DNA of 64,000 nt from Marasmius tenuissimus (GCA_029532415.1 JAQOTA010000060.1:2604001-2668000), one strand, 5' to 3'; shown: positions 1 through 18,083, counted from the first letter of the stretch. The notes: generated by a model from the letters alone, not told the origin. Numbers and translations: made by a program.

Positions 1-689
1 TTTACCCAAAACGACGGTGCAAGGAAAGAGATACAGAATAAGGGAATCAAGTCAAATGTGATCGAAAAACCATTGGGTGCCCTGGCTTCTGTGGCTAATA
101 AATGAGGTACGGAGAGTCCCATTCCATGGCTCATTCACGGATGGTTCTTTCCACGGACTCGGGTTCTTTTGACCTTGCTCAGGATCAGGGCTTGTGCTCG
201 ATGAGAAAAAGTCATTGTTGATGGAAAAGCAGCGGATTAGACTTGGTTCACGCGACATTGAGCTCCCGTTAGGGTTTTTCCACGAGGAGTGCGAGGCTAA
301 TTTTGCGTTCGGTCCCGTACCCGAGGTTTTTTTTTGACGTTTACATGTTATAGGCGCGTTCTCTGGAGTCAATAAAAATCGGAGGGAGCGTCCGAGAGTC
401 GGACAGGAACGTAGCAATGAGAATTGAATTTTAGAGCTGAGGGGGAGAGCGGCTATGTAGCCAATGATCGACACACACGTGTAGGATACGCCACATCGCC
501 ACTGTGGTCAGTTTCGGGTCAAGAACCTGCTTTTCTTACTGAGTGGTTTGGGAAGGAACTTAAGGGATTTTCATCGCGTCGCTCCACCACAGAAGCTTGC
601 CGGAGGAGGCGGATCCGGCCAGACGCCCTCGTGTATCACTGAGCGTACAACCCCAGTCGTACGGCAGGAAATGCCCTCAAGGACGGTTG
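1..689. other. Stretch with no recognisable gene
   Basis: Both strands were read for spliced coding signal. The longest open frame (52-474, minus) has an erratic composition with no motif and is not supported. No tRNA-like boxes, tandem repeats or transposon ends were seen. The segment may be spacer or the untranslated end of a gene that lies outside the window. Confidence 0.4.
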
Positions 690-1900
690 ATATGAAGGAA
701 GTATTCATTTAGGATTTGACGGTTTTCTTGAGACCTTGTAAATCGATGATTATCCTCCCTTCCCACCATTTGAGAGCTCGTCGGGACGGCTGATGAGCAG
801 ACTCAATTGCAAGTACTTCAAATCCTCGGATACAGAATGACCTTCTCCATCCACCTCCAAAAGTCGTGAGAGTGTGACCAGACCCTCTCGGACTTCACTC
901 ACGCCATAGGAAACGATACTCAGTTTGTGGTGCGTGCTCGCCCGTCTCCATGCGGTCTCAAGAGCTAATGTGATCATTTCGGACATTACGCCCATTATCT
1001 GCAGAGACCCGCTACCTGAGGTCCTTCCTCGGGACTCAGGGACTGACAGTGGGATGGCGCGATGGCACGATAGTGGCACATCTCGCGCTCTCGATAAGCC
1101 AGGAGTCCCATAGCATCGTGTCTTCCTGAGTGAGTAGTTCTTACTAACCAGTTGTCACAAGAGGCAAGTATGCGAACTGCTCGGAGAATGCGTCAGTTCA
1201 AATGCATATTGAATCTGGGGCACTATGAAGCCAGGACTCGGAGGTGACGCTTGGGGTGAGGAACGTTGGTGGGAACGGAGGTAAGCCCCACCCTGGCCAG
1301 AGGCGTTTAGTACCATCTGCAAAGCGTTTCGAGGTAGTGATGTGCGAGCTGTTGGCGGGCGTAGATGGGTGAGAGGTCTGTCATAAACAAAACGAAAGCG
1401 AGGGGCTGTCTATCAGTCTCGTGTCGAATGAGTCCGAATGTTCGAAACGACCGGCTCTAGTGAGGCTGCGACTCAGGAGAAATGAAAGAAAAAGGTACCC
1501 GTGATGCGTCAGCAGGCTACAGAACGAAGCTGGAGTCTGAAGGATATGAACGAAGCCCAATACATCCTGTGGAGCATCATCGGAAAACGACAGATGGCGG
1601 ACATGGTACCTGTCAATTCATACGGTTGGATGAATGTTGCCGTGCTTTGCAGCGTCGAGCGGCAGCAGATAGGTTGAACTATACCAAATCCGATATCGAG
1701 GTTGAAAGTAATCACTGGCTCTCCTGACCAATCAGGGGAGTTGGGGCTGCGAAGGCCCAACGCGACCACACAACCCTCGACTCCCGTGGAAAGGCAGATC
1801 AAAAATTTAGATATTGCACAGATATTGGATGTGATAAGCAGTGATAGTACATTCACAACGAGGCAAGGACACGCACAAGAAAGACGCGTTTAGAAAGTAC
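690..1900 (-). CDS. Probable multi-exon gene of unknown function, structure unresolved
   Basis: Several short minus-strand segments read like real exons, although no complete model could be built. The best is a segment starting with a possible Met at 1116 (MLWDSWLIESARC...), followed by a GTCAGT...CTGCAG intron and an in-frame segment down to a stop at 750. That last piece is helix-like (EMITLALETAWRR, VREGLVTLSRLLEV, LKYLQLSLLIS). Further upstream, stretches around 1320-1270 and 1700-1630 also look coding. I do not recognise the family. An alternative 3' end would splice around 755 and continue to a stop near 708. The coordinates are only the envelope of the coding-like signal. It could be an intact small-exon gene or a decaying one. 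Confidence 0.35.
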
Positions 1901-1988
1901 ATATGACCGAGGAGACATATCGAGGGCAACGATAACGGCTGATTCTGCTTCAAGATAGGATGGGAAGCCAAGGTTTCAAGTCGCTAAT

Positions 1989-3145
1989 TTAGCCTCGTGT
2001 GCCGCGCAGTTCTTCGAGTTGCTTTTCCAGACTAGTTGCAACCTTGTGAGTTCATCACACCTGTCAGCGAGGATGTTTGAAATACCTCTCAATTTTCACC
2101 TGCAAGCTAGATACGATGGGAGTCAAGAGAAATGATCGTCAGATTCGTCGCGCTAGCTCGAGTGATGCACACATACCGCGAGTTCTTACTTATCTCGGCG
2201 AACAGCTTTTGCTCGAGTTCGTGAGCAAGCGACTTGTATTCATCAGGGGTGAGTTCGATACTCTCGGCGTGATTTGAGCGAAAGCGAGAGCTTGTCCCAG
2301 CCTGTGAGTACTGATGACATCAGCCCGACTTCTTTCAAGATCCTTCCAAGGAATTGGAAACTCACGCGCTCCAGAATCTGTGGTTTTGGGGAAGTCATCT
2401 TCTCCTTACCTTTGCTGGGTTGCGAGGGCGTTTCGAAGGAACCGGAAGCAGACAGAGTTGAGGATCTCAACGCAGAGCGCGGTGGAGTCGATAGGCCACC
2501 CGGAGTCAGTAAATCGCCCTCCTCATCAGACTCGGAGTCTGCAATCTTGACCAGTGTTCTGAACTGCGACCTATTCTCCTTCGGCCGCTGGGACAAACCA
2601 CTTGTCCTGGTAGGAGTGGATGGGGGCTGGAATTCCTGCGATGTTGGGGCCGGCGACTCTTGGGGTTGCCTTGCTTGCGAGAGAGCATGCTCAATGTTCT
2701 CCAAGCGTCGTTGACGTTGTTCTGGCGTTAGGTGAGATGATGGACTTGGCTGATTGGAAGGCCTCGGTCGCTTGGACGGTGTGCTGACTTCCTCTGAGTC
2801 TGAGGGTCGTTTGAGGGGGCTTTGGGACTGAGTTGGTTGTGGCCCCGAAGGAAGCTGGTCTGCCCAGACTTTGAAACGGAACAGATATTATTAGCACCGG
2901 AGCAATTGTTGAATAGATGCTAGTGTACGGACTCCAAAACTCGCATTGCTTGGGACTGTAGTGGCAACAATAGAATTCACTGCTTAGGATGTGAAGAGTG
3001 AACATTTAGGAGACGAGACTCAAGTTTACTGCACCCACCGGCCAGGGTTCTTCGGAGTGCGGCTCGTCAGTTTGCTTGCGGGATCATCGCAATGGCAGCG
3101 AACTACCCCATCGCTGCCTATCGGAGAGACTGGAACTTGAGACAT
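1989..3145 (-). CDS. GRF-type zinc-finger protein with C-terminal coiled coil
   Basis: Starts at MSQVPVSPIGSD. The first two exons together build a GRF zinc finger: a CHC pair, then SRTPKNPGR, then EFYCCHYSPKQCEFW, matching the family order of Cys/His ligands with the central N-x-GR and aromatic residues. GRF fingers are known to bind single-stranded DNA and sit at the end of DNA-repair enzymes such as APE2, NEIL3 and topoisomerase III. Here the finger is N-terminal and no catalytic domain follows. A Ser/Pro-rich basic linker (KRPSDSEE, SKRPRPS) leads to a helical region (ELTPDEYKSLAHELEQKL) and a last exon reading SLEKQLEELRGTRG. Length is about 300 residues with five or so exons. A role in DNA repair or recombination is inference. 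The start codon lies only 8 bp from that of the divergent gene at 3154. Confidence 0.75.
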
Positions 3146-3153
3146 GGTAGTCA

Positions 3154-3781
3154 ATGAACAAGGTGTGACTATCGAACAATGGACAAACAGGGACCAAAGC
3201 TGGACCAAAGCCTGTCATTGTCACCGTCAACGCGATCGCAAATCCTAATTTGCAAGCCGCTCTCCCTCTTGCCCCCGCGATGATCACCGTAGAGACAGCT
3301 CGGATAAGCTCGGCAGACCCCTCAATCCCGCAGTTTGCGCTGCAAATAACCCGGCTGGTCGATTCATATATGCTGTGGGTTGGACTGACAGGAGAAGACG
3401 TGTCGATGGCTGCGGCTCGAGGGAACCTATGCAAAGACTGGGCTTGTGCAATGCCCCCACAGACTGTGAGCGTGCTGATTGGCTGGCTGTCGGGTCCAGT
3501 CTTCGAAAAATAGTGATGCTGATGGCGAAGAGATGATCAGACTGGGGTACCTGCTGCAGCGACGAGCATATTTCGAACAAAAGACAGCGACGTGTCATTA
3601 TCGATGGCACAAAGGCTAGGTAAATCTGGTAATTTTGTGATGCATCCCTGTTGAAATTCATGTATGCTGGACAGCGAAACGGCTTGGAAAACAAGTCTTC
3701 CTGTCACTCGACGTAGGAGAACAAGGAATCAAGGGAATTGTTGCGATTGAGAAAGGAATTGTAGATATATTGAAGGGCTGA
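3154..3781 (+). CDS. Proteasome assembly chaperone 4-like protein (PAC4/Poc4)
   Basis: Four exons were reconstructed by eye: 3154-3162, 3211-3465, 3541-3619 and 3675-3781, separated by introns of 48, 75 and 55 bp, giving 149 residues. The protein begins MNKPVIVTVNAIANPNLQ and carries the PAC4-like core (FALQITRLVDSYMLWVG), followed by LCKDWACAMP and a C-terminal MAQRL...RLGKQVFLSLD and VAIEKGIVDILKG. In the known family, PAC4 pairs with PAC3 to template alpha-ring assembly of the 20S proteasome in the cytosol. The nine-base first exon is the least certain part: it uses an in-frame ATG and a GTGTGA donor, and without it no in-frame ATG is available. The assignment rests on the whole-chain pattern, since there are no catalytic residues to check. 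Confidence 0.72.
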
Positions 3782-3902
3782 ACATTGCTTGTTATCCGAG
3801 TGAAATAGAGAGTGAAGTTGCCGAGTGTAATGTCAGTTGCTGTAGTAATTGTTTGAGAGTGCTTCAGTCTCCTCAGCCTTGTTACACGACGACCGTCCCG
3901 CC

Positions 3903-7817
<3,915 letters not shown>

Positions 7818-8218
7818 TCCACTGACCCCCCTCTTGTAGGTCGCAGTGGGACGGACACCCTTACCGGTACCTAAAATCTCAACTTTCTCCCCCAGAATCA
7901 CCCGACTTTCCTTCAACACATTTTTTCAATACAACAATTACTGATATTGCTGCTCCGTGAGCAACTTGAACTTCTATACTTGTAACTGTGTTTCAACCTC
8001 GCATAAACAAACCTACGTACAATATCCTCGATGTTGTTCAAATTCCATACATACATATTCATATCTCCTTTTTGCCTCTCCTCATTTCTGCATGCAATCC
8101 GATGAAGAAATACATTCGAATGTAAACATACTAAACTCGTCAAGGTAACGCGTGGATACGGACCAGGAATCTGGTTAATCTATCAAGTACAAAAGGTTCT
8201 AAAACATACAGAAGTATA
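7818..8218. other. Convergent 3' region between Yak1 and Esa1
   Basis: Four hundred bases between two stop codons facing each other. The sequence is AT-richer than the flanking exons, with runs such as ttttttcaatac and many tac/tat steps, as expected of 3' untranslated regions. No coding segment, repeat or RNA gene was seen. Confidence 0.6.
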
Positions 8219-10083
<1,865 letters not shown>

Positions 10084-10258
10084 TTGTGCTGGCAGTCTGA
10101 GCTCCCTGACTCACTTCTCAACAGTATTAGGTAATTTCTTTTCTTTGTCCCATCACGTGGTGAGCGCGACACGGTACCGGTGGCGGACCGATTGGCGAGT
10201 CCATTGGCATTGAAAGACCAGGAGCGACGCATCGGAAATACAAAACGCAAACCAAATA

Positions 10259-12729
10259 TTATCTAGAGCCAACGAGTTTCTCCAGATCATATCCACCTGC
10301 GATCTGGAACTCCGAAGTACCAGAGCTGGCCATATGTCCACCCTTCTTCGACTGCCGGCCCTGCGAGCGAACAACGTCCCGCATCCGCTTCTCAGCATCA
10401 CCCTCTGCCTTATCTTTTTCTCCATTGGACTTATACCTCTTGTTCTGATGGTCTTTTGACTTGGATTTCCCAGCAGATCCAGTCACGGCTTTGGGTGCAT
10501 CACGGAGTGCGAAGGACTTCGCCAGATGCCCGAGGTGTAAGTGTCGAATATGGAACATATTCTTCTCCTCGGAAGGATGTGTTGCATATGCCCGCATATG
10601 TGAGAGGAAGGCTTTGCAAGCCATTTCGGCATTCTAGGTATGGACTTCGAGTCAACGATGACGCGTAGGAGTTGTATACCACTTGAGCGTACCTCTTTCT
10701 TTCGAAGCACCCATCGTTCAAATGCAAGTTGCACTTGCGTAGCACGCGCCTCGTACTCTGCCCCTTTTCCACCGAAACCCATCCGAAGCATTTCCTCTGC
10801 TGCGGTTCCCTTCAGAGATATGGGGTTCTTTCCGTCATTCTGCGCCTGCATCTTGCCTTCAACCCATTTCACCCACTCGGCTTCACTCGGAGAAACCAAA
10901 CTCCAAGCTTCACCCCCCTTTCCTGCTCGTGCAGTACGGCCAACCCGATGGACGTACTCAGTTGCGCCGCCCTCGGTTGGCAAGTCGTACTGAATCACAC
11001 CACGGACGAGAGGCAAGTCCAGACCGCGAGAGGCCACTGAAGTACAGATCAAAACCGAAAATTGACTTGCGTTCTTGGAGCTACCGGCGAAACTTCGTAC
11101 AGAGGCGAGACGCGTCTGTGTTGGTAGAGAACCATGCAGGCGATACACAGAGGTATCAGGAAGGAGAACGGATTTTACAAAGACCGGATCGGATTTTGCT
11201 GACTGCTTTTCCTTGTCTTCATCTTCGCTGTCTTCATCATCCTCACTAGACTCCTCCTCCACATTTCCACCCATAGTTGTGCCTCCCAGGAGTGCATACA
11301 GGAAGTCTACTGCGTCGGTGCAGCTCACGAAAACAATAATCCTTCCAGATTGATCCTTGCATTGCGCGACAAGATGCCGGATAAGGGCGACCAGAACGAC
11401 CAACCTTAACTTGAGTGGCACGACTATATAGTTCTGGCTGAGTTGTGACGGCGGAACGAAGTTGGGTGATGTGATGGTGGTATTGGAAGGTGCGAGGGTC
11501 GTGGTTACAGGGAGGTCTGGTTCGGCGGCTGTTGCTTTTATCATCAGAGGATTTGCGAGGGTCGCTCCAGCTAATTTCTGGACGTCCTCGCGTATCGTTG
11601 CGGAACAGAGAATTGTTCTTCTTCGACGTTCCCAATCCCATCCGCCGACCTCTTTTCCGACACCGTCCTTCACCGCTTGTAGTGCTATTTTCCGATGCCC
11701 ATCTAATCCCTTGAGAATTCCCTGGATGGTCTCTTCGAACCCGAGTTCCATCAGACGGTCCGCTTCGTCAAGCACCAGCCACCGGCATTTAGCGACGTTG
11801 AAAGAAGTAGTGTTTTGTAGATGGTCTAAAAGACGACCGGGCGTCGACACGAGGATCGGTAGTCCTTTCCTTAGCCGTGCTTTTTCGTGGGTCCTTGTAG
11901 CACCGCCTATTAACAATCCTGAAACCATCCAACGCGTGGTCCGAGGAGCATTCTCGTCTTCAGCAGACTCGTCCTCTGCACGTAGACGAAGTTTCAACAA
12001 TGCCTCTAGCACTTCTGATATTTGAGTTGCCAGTTCACGGGTAGGCGCAATGATGATTGCCAATGTTCCGATCGACCTATCGATGTAAGAGAGCGAACTC
12101 AATGGTAGAAGGTCGTTTATTATGGGTAGAAGGAATGACAACGTTTTCCCGGAACCTGTTTGTGACTGTATGAAGATATCTCGTTCTGCGAGTTCTGGTG
12201 CGGTAGAGAGGACTGGGGGTAGCGCGGCGCGTTGGATTGAGGTAGGTTTCTCAATGCTCATCTTCGATGACAGATGCGCACATAGCAGAGGATTCAGACC
12301 TAGACCTGAGAATGTCGATGAATCGGTGAGAGGAGCATTACTTGGGAGTGAAGATTTTTTGGTCGGGTGATGATTTGTCGGTACCTCGATTTTTGGATTG
12401 TATGAGAAAAGTGAAGATATCACTTGAGACGGTTGTTGTGAAGGCCGAGGCTTTCCTTCATTACTCGAAGGCTCTTTATTGCGAACTTCGACTCTAGGAC
12501 GCTTTGGCTGGCGCTCTACTTGTTCTGCATGTTTGGTCTGTTCTGCGGGACGAGTTTTCCGTTTCGCTACTCGTTTGGCCTTTACTCTGAGAAAATCAAT
12601 GAGAAAAAAAAATGAAGAGTGATTAGTTACGCACCTGTCCGTCCACCGTCCCCCCTTTGAAGAGCTCGATGCCCGTGCTGCTGTCGGGAAATCGTCGTTC
12701 GCCAAGTTGAGCACAAGTCCATCGTCCAT
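10259..12729 (-). CDS. DBP7: ATP-dependent DEAD-box RNA helicase Dbp7 (DDX31-like)
   Basis: About 780 residues in three exons. The start [10 protein letters not shown] matches the conserved Dbp7 N-terminus, so the upstream in-frame ATG at 12762 was not used. Order of motifs: Q motif ([11 protein letters not shown]), Walker A (SQTGSGKT), PTRELA, the DEAD box in [18 protein letters not shown], and the C-terminal helicase motifs [14 protein letters not shown] and [10 protein letters not shown]. The final exon encodes a basic tail with many Lys/Arg. The first 100 residues carry the basic nucleolar-type segment [13 protein letters not shown]. Dbp7 is known to act in the nucleolus in early 60S ribosomal subunit assembly. 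The gene is head-to-head with the cyclophilin gene, start codons 106 bp apart. Confidence 0.92.
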
Positions 12730-12835
12730 GGAAGAGATCAGCGTAAAATTATGTCTTACCAAATTGGGATATCAAACGGCCAATAAACCGGAGAATTTGG
12801 CCACGTCTCCCTCACTACCTTTACCTCTCACCACC

Positions 12836-14418
12836 ATGTTCCGTCGTATCTCACTCGTTTTCCTTGTGGTCACACTTGCTACCTTCTTCATTGCCCAGCC
12901 AGTCGATGCTGCGAAGGGCCCTAAGATCACCAACAAGGTTTATTTCGACGTCAAGCATGGTGATAAGGACCTTGGAAGGAGTACGTGGTCCCTGTATCAC
13001 CTTCCCTAGAATTGCATGGCTTTAACCTCTCATTACAGTCGTTATGGGTCTCTTTGGAGGAGTGAGCTCGCCTAGTAAGGACATGAGAACTGAAAAATAA
13101 CGGCTTCATCGTAGACCGTCCCCAAGACCGCCGAGAACTTCCGCGCTCTTGCAACTGGAAAGAAAAAGGATGGCACGGAGCTGGGCTTCGGCTACAAGGG
13201 ATCCAAGTTCCACCGTGTCATCGCCAACTTCATGTCAGTCTTCATTTCCTACTCAACTAGAGAATATTGCGAACTCACTCCGTTTACAGGATCCAGGGTG
13301 GTGACTTCAGTACGTTACACGTATAACGAAATATAACAAGGGACTGATCAGCTTATAGCGAAGGGTGATGGAACCGGTGGAAAGGTGAGGGGTTTCCGAA
13401 TCCTTGCTTGAACTTCGGCTTATAGTCTGCACAGTCCATCTATGGCGAGAAATTCGCCGACGAGAACTTGTAAGAGAACCAACTATTTTTTGGGACCTTG
13501 ACTAAGAACCCGTTCAATATTCAGCAAGCTCCGTCACACTGCACCTGGTGTTCTGTCGATGGCTAACGCTGGAAAGGACACTAACGGTACGTATCCCGCC
13601 TCTCTTTCTAGAAAAAACTCTGACTGTTGACCTCTAGGATCGCAATTCGTGAGTTGCGGTTTGGACGCCTGTTCTTCGTCATGTTCAACGTATCTTCTTT
13701 CCAGTTCATTACCACTGTCGTCACGAGTTGGTTGGATGGAAGACATGTTCGTAACCTTCATCCCTATGAATGTTGCTTTGAACTCAAGTTTTTTTGAAGG
13801 TCGTTTTCGGCAAGGTTCTCGAGGGAATGGACATTGTTCACGACATCGGTAAGTGACGAACGAACGAAGGGCATTCAGGACGATCTCACCAACTACGGTT
13901 TGACTCTAGAAAATGTGCCCAAGGCACCTGGCGACCGTCCAGAGGAGGAGGTCATCATTGTCGACTGCGGAGAGGTGCGTCATATCTTTATGTGCTTCAG
14001 AATCGCTGAACATATCGCCTTTTGGTAGCTCGAGCTCGACTTGAAGGTTGACGAAAACGGCAACCAGGTACCTATTCACGCTGAGCTTTGATTTATATCT
14101 TCTCTGTCAGAGTAAAAATTGCGTACCAATAAACCGGATTTCTTTGCTTGTGAACAGGTCGAGGCCGAATCCCCGTCCACGACAAAAACTTCGAATGAGC
14201 AAGATGCCTCCGCTACGTCTGACAACGTCACTCCAGCTGCGACCGGGATTGCAGCTGTCGAGGATGGATCGCGGTTCTTCCGGGACCTCTTCTTTGGCCT
14301 CATTTTCATTGCCCTTGTTGGCGGCGTCTTCGTCTACTTTGGGGGCGTGCAGAAATTGAGGAAGGTCCTGGACGAGAGGGGTTACAGACGACTCAACTCG
14401 GATGACATCGAAAAGTAG
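12836..14418 (+). CDS. ER-targeted cyclophilin (peptidyl-prolyl isomerase) with C-terminal membrane anchor
   Basis: About 300 residues spread over many very short exons (some under 30 bases). A signal peptide ([17 protein letters not shown]) precedes a complete cyclophilin domain: [21 protein letters not shown], the active-site Arg/Phe region [25 protein letters not shown] and the cyclosporin-site Trp in [16 protein letters not shown]. After a Ser/Thr-rich stalk comes one hydrophobic segment ([19 protein letters not shown]) and a short basic cytosolic tail. The architecture is a type I membrane protein with the isomerase in the ER lumen; it resembles cyclophilin B with an added anchor. The start is the first ATG of the exon, in a CCACC context. 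A role in folding secreted proteins is inferred from family and location. Confidence 0.9.
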
Positions 14419-14823
14419 GACGCCCTTACCATGCTGCCGCGCCGTTTGGCATTTAGTCGAGACACGATCTGACTGAATGACCTTAGGATGGCTTGAAGGG
14501 TTGAACGTTGAACCCGAATGTCGATGCATCATATAGCTGGTGACAATTAACTTCGATACAACCGTTACACTCTTCTCTTATGATTGTGGGGTGCAGAGCA
14601 ACGCCCGGCTGTAAGAATAGGAAGCGACGATATAGTACATGTCTGCACACACTCTGACAACGATGGCAACTCCAGCCGCCGATGATACAAATGAGCTTGG
14701 GATAAGGTGAATTGGGAGGCCCTTCGTGCCATGTATTGACGCGGATGTGAATGATGAGATCTCTAAGTGGGAGCAGTTACATTGTTTCTGAATAGTAGGA
14801 TAGCTCGTCGTGAATAACCATGT
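14419..14823. other. Convergent 3' region between cyclophilin and Zn2Cys6 factor genes
   Basis: About 400 bases between two facing stop codons. No continuous coding signal, repeat or structured RNA was recognised. It presumably holds both 3' untranslated regions. Confidence 0.55.
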
Positions 14824-17800
14824 TCATGAACTTTGGCGAGGCATACGAGTATCAAGATTGCCGTACGGTAGAACCCCCTCCTCCTGCATGAACGCAACCC
14901 ACTGTGCGTTTATCCCTGGTCCTTCAGGCATGAGCGCCGGAGTGGGTGAGGGCGTAGTCCAGCCTGGTAGCTGCCCTCCCCAGTCCATCACATGATAGTG
15001 TTTTAGCTTGTCGTGAGGATGGTTTCGATAATCAGTTTCGCGAATATGCGTCGTGTGCGCCTGATGGTAGTCCTGAAGCTCCCGGGAACCAGAACCAGGC
15101 TCGGGCTTCGGATCTGTAGTAGAAAGCAAAGACAATGTAAACGGATCGCTATCATGAGTCGTATGAGGCCCCTCGTGAGGCAAGGACGGGAAAGAGATCC
15201 CAGGAGTGTTGGTGGGACTAGCCCCGGGCCTCCCTCCATGTCCGATTGAAGGCTGAGGTGAGACCGAAGACGAAGACGAAGACGTATCTTCCTTCCCCCT
15301 GCTGCTGCTGCTCGTCCTCAGTTTTGTGTAACCGCCAAGAGTCTCCAAATCGTCATTCAAGGTCGATCCACTATCACGTCCCTCGTGGCTTTCCCGATGC
15401 GCTTTTTGTCCGTGTGCTTCGTCAATGATTCTAGCAGCCTCGTCGTGAAGTCGTTTGAGAATGCTATGGGCGGCCTTCGCACGACTGGAGGAATCCATGA
15501 TCCTCGTAAAGAGATCCAAAGTCAATTTCAGGTCGCAGAACGCTTTGTGCGTCATGCTGTTTGTGGGACAACGAGTGACGACCGACCCAACCACGACGCC
15601 AGCAGCCAAAACTGTTAATCGCGATTATAGCTCAAACATTGATGGTCAGGGATACACGTAAGAAGACACAGTCAACTCACGGGTAGCGAATACACCCCAG
15701 CATCTACCCAACCAGGAGGGATCCTGAGAGAATGCTCTCGCGTCCAGCTCGATAATCGTTGAAGCGTCTCTGAACGTTGCTAAGAAAGACGAAGCGTATG
15801 GACTGCTCATCGGGTCATGGGGATGCTCTACAAGGGCTTTCACAAAGAACGAACGATGAAGATACATCGACGCTGTTTTTGCTCTGTGGTGAGTCTGCGA
15901 ATCGTTGGCTCTGAAAGGTCTGACACGCAACTCGTAGCGCTGAGCCTGCTTGGGCCTCTTGTGTGTAGACACGGGAACTCGACTTTCACGTCGGGCAGCA
16001 CCCCGTGCTCTCGTATCTTCTTGTCCAGGTCCAGTATGGTCGCATAGTCGGGAACCTTAGGTGTCAGTGTCGAGATAGCAATTTGCGAAACCACCTCTTT
16101 GGAGAATTTCCATCCCCAACGAATAACTACTCACAAATCCAGGTCAGTCACGTTAGATTAAAAGAAAGTGGTCCGTTCGTACCTCTCATCTTTTCTGTCT
16201 CTGCATCGTCCACCGGTTCTTCAGGGAGTGGACAACCGCTGAAAGAAAGACTGAGTGCAGGCGGACGTCCCATATGTAAACTCTTCGAATTGCGTTCTAC
16301 TTCAATGTTCGGTCGCTCTGGGGTACACGGGGCTCGAAACTCACATACAATGCTTCACTTGTGAAAAGTTCCCAAAATGTGGTCCGACGACGGTTGACAG
16401 TCCATGGATCTAGATTCCATTCAGGGCTTTCCGAATCTGATGTCTCTTTCTCAAACAATACGACGTGCTGGAAAACAGGAAGCACCCACGTAGCTCCAGC
16501 TAGAGGTCGCCTTGTATGTGAGCTGTGCAGATATTTATAGGAGGAGACTGCTGACCGTATGAGCCAACCTCGCACATAGCCCCATGAAGGACCAAGCGGC
16601 CTCTCCCGAGTATTTAGGACCTCCATAATTATGATATAGTCCCGCCAAAGCTAACGCCTGAACCGTCTCAAGTTCTGGTGATCCAAGCACGTTCTTGAGG
16701 GACAGACAAGCTTTGCCTAGATCGAAGTAACCCTGTGCTTCGGCACTGTACGGAGATACGCTGAGGTCTGTAAGTGTTCCGATCGCGAGCGCAATGAAGA
16801 GAATGGCGACGCGATGCGGAGAGGCAGGTATTGCTTCACCTTCAACCAGTGATAGGTCATTTCCGGAACAGAACGACTCCTTGTACGCATAGATAGGTTT
16901 GAGAATACCGTCAATGAGCTCATCCCGCAGGACAATGTTCATAAACCAAAGTACATGCTTGAAATACGTCTCACAGAGGAACTGTGCGCGAGGCTTATCG
17001 GGGAGGTGACTGATGATCATTTTGAGGTAGCCTCGGACATCCCACGAGCCCTCTATGAACGGAAAGAAGTCGGACAAATGCGCGATGTCGGGGGGGACGG
17101 AATGATTCGCGTGTTCGAATTCTGCTTCTCCCTAAGGATCGCGCCTTCCAGTAAACATTTAGGAGATATAGACAGAGATGAAGCACGTACACCCAGTAAG
17201 CTCTATATAGCTACTCAATAAGTTCAGCTGCTCTGGAATATCTGAAATGGTACGCGCCTCGGCTCCCGCTGTTCGTCCTAGGTATCTTGTGTGGCCCCCT
17301 TCGCCAAGAGTCAGGACCCCACATGCCTCCGTTAGGTCTATAACCTGGGTTGGGAGGACTTCACTTTCGGCCCTAATGACCTCGGAGATCTCGAGCGGAA
17401 ATTTAATCTTCAGGAATTCGTCACGAAGCAGAGGATGAGGTTCGGACGACGCGAATGCTTGTAACAGGGAAAGAGCATCCTCGAGTTGCCTAATGCGTTG
17501 ACTCATCTCTTCGATTTTTCGATGTAACGCAGCGGTATCCGGTGCAGTGAACCTGTTTCGTTGTGAGTACAATAGCCGAGTTATCCGAGTCGAAACTGGT
17601 AGCATACCGTTTCCCTGGGACATTGGCAACAGTTCCTATTAAGTGGTCACGAACCTTTCAGTGATCGCAAGAATCCGAAGGACGCATAATTATCTTCAAA
17701 CCTGTCGGACATATGGACCTGCACCCTCTCCTGACTGCACAAAGCCTCAGAATGAGCTCATTTTAGATTGGTAGCCTGTTTTTAGCGCACCGCATGAGCT

Positions 17801-18083
17801 ACATGGAATCTTCTTGTCGCATCTCAGCTTGAGCCTGATTTCGGAATAGATCAGGAGCTTTGTCGGCGTGCATTCAGAAATATCACAAAGTACCTCCGAC
17901 ATTCTGCACAAGCTATCTGATAACAGACCTGGTTAGCTACGGGTCGAATGTGGTTCGGACCTGCTTATAGGAAGGGATGGTGACCTGGCCTTTTTCTCGT
18001 TTGATATCCGTTCTCTCTTGATTTGTTAACTGAGGAAAGGTATGAAAAGAGCTTGATGTCGATGGAGAACTGTTCGACGACAT
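14824..18083 (-). CDS. Fungal Zn2Cys6 transcription factor with fungal-specific regulatory domain
   Basis: The DNA-binding domain is split over three tiny exons near the 5' end: IACAECRR, then LKLRCDKKIPCSSC, then VRRGCRSICPTG, then TVANVPGKR. Joined, they give the six-cysteine binuclear cluster C-x2-C-x6-C-x5-C-x2-C-x8-C. A dimerisation helix follows (LHRKIEEMSQRIRQLEDALSL). The middle region (about 16.3-17.1 kb) is the helical fungal_trans domain (YFDLGKACLSLKNVLG, VQALALAGLYHNY, RRRTTFWELF). The C-terminus from about 15.6 kb is Ser/Thr-rich and disordered. The start MSSNSSPSTSSS gives a short N-terminal exon; its GTCCGA donor is weak, so the first intron is the least certain. The target genes cannot be read from sequence. 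The secreted GH45-like gene lies next to it on the same strand. Confidence 0.85.
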
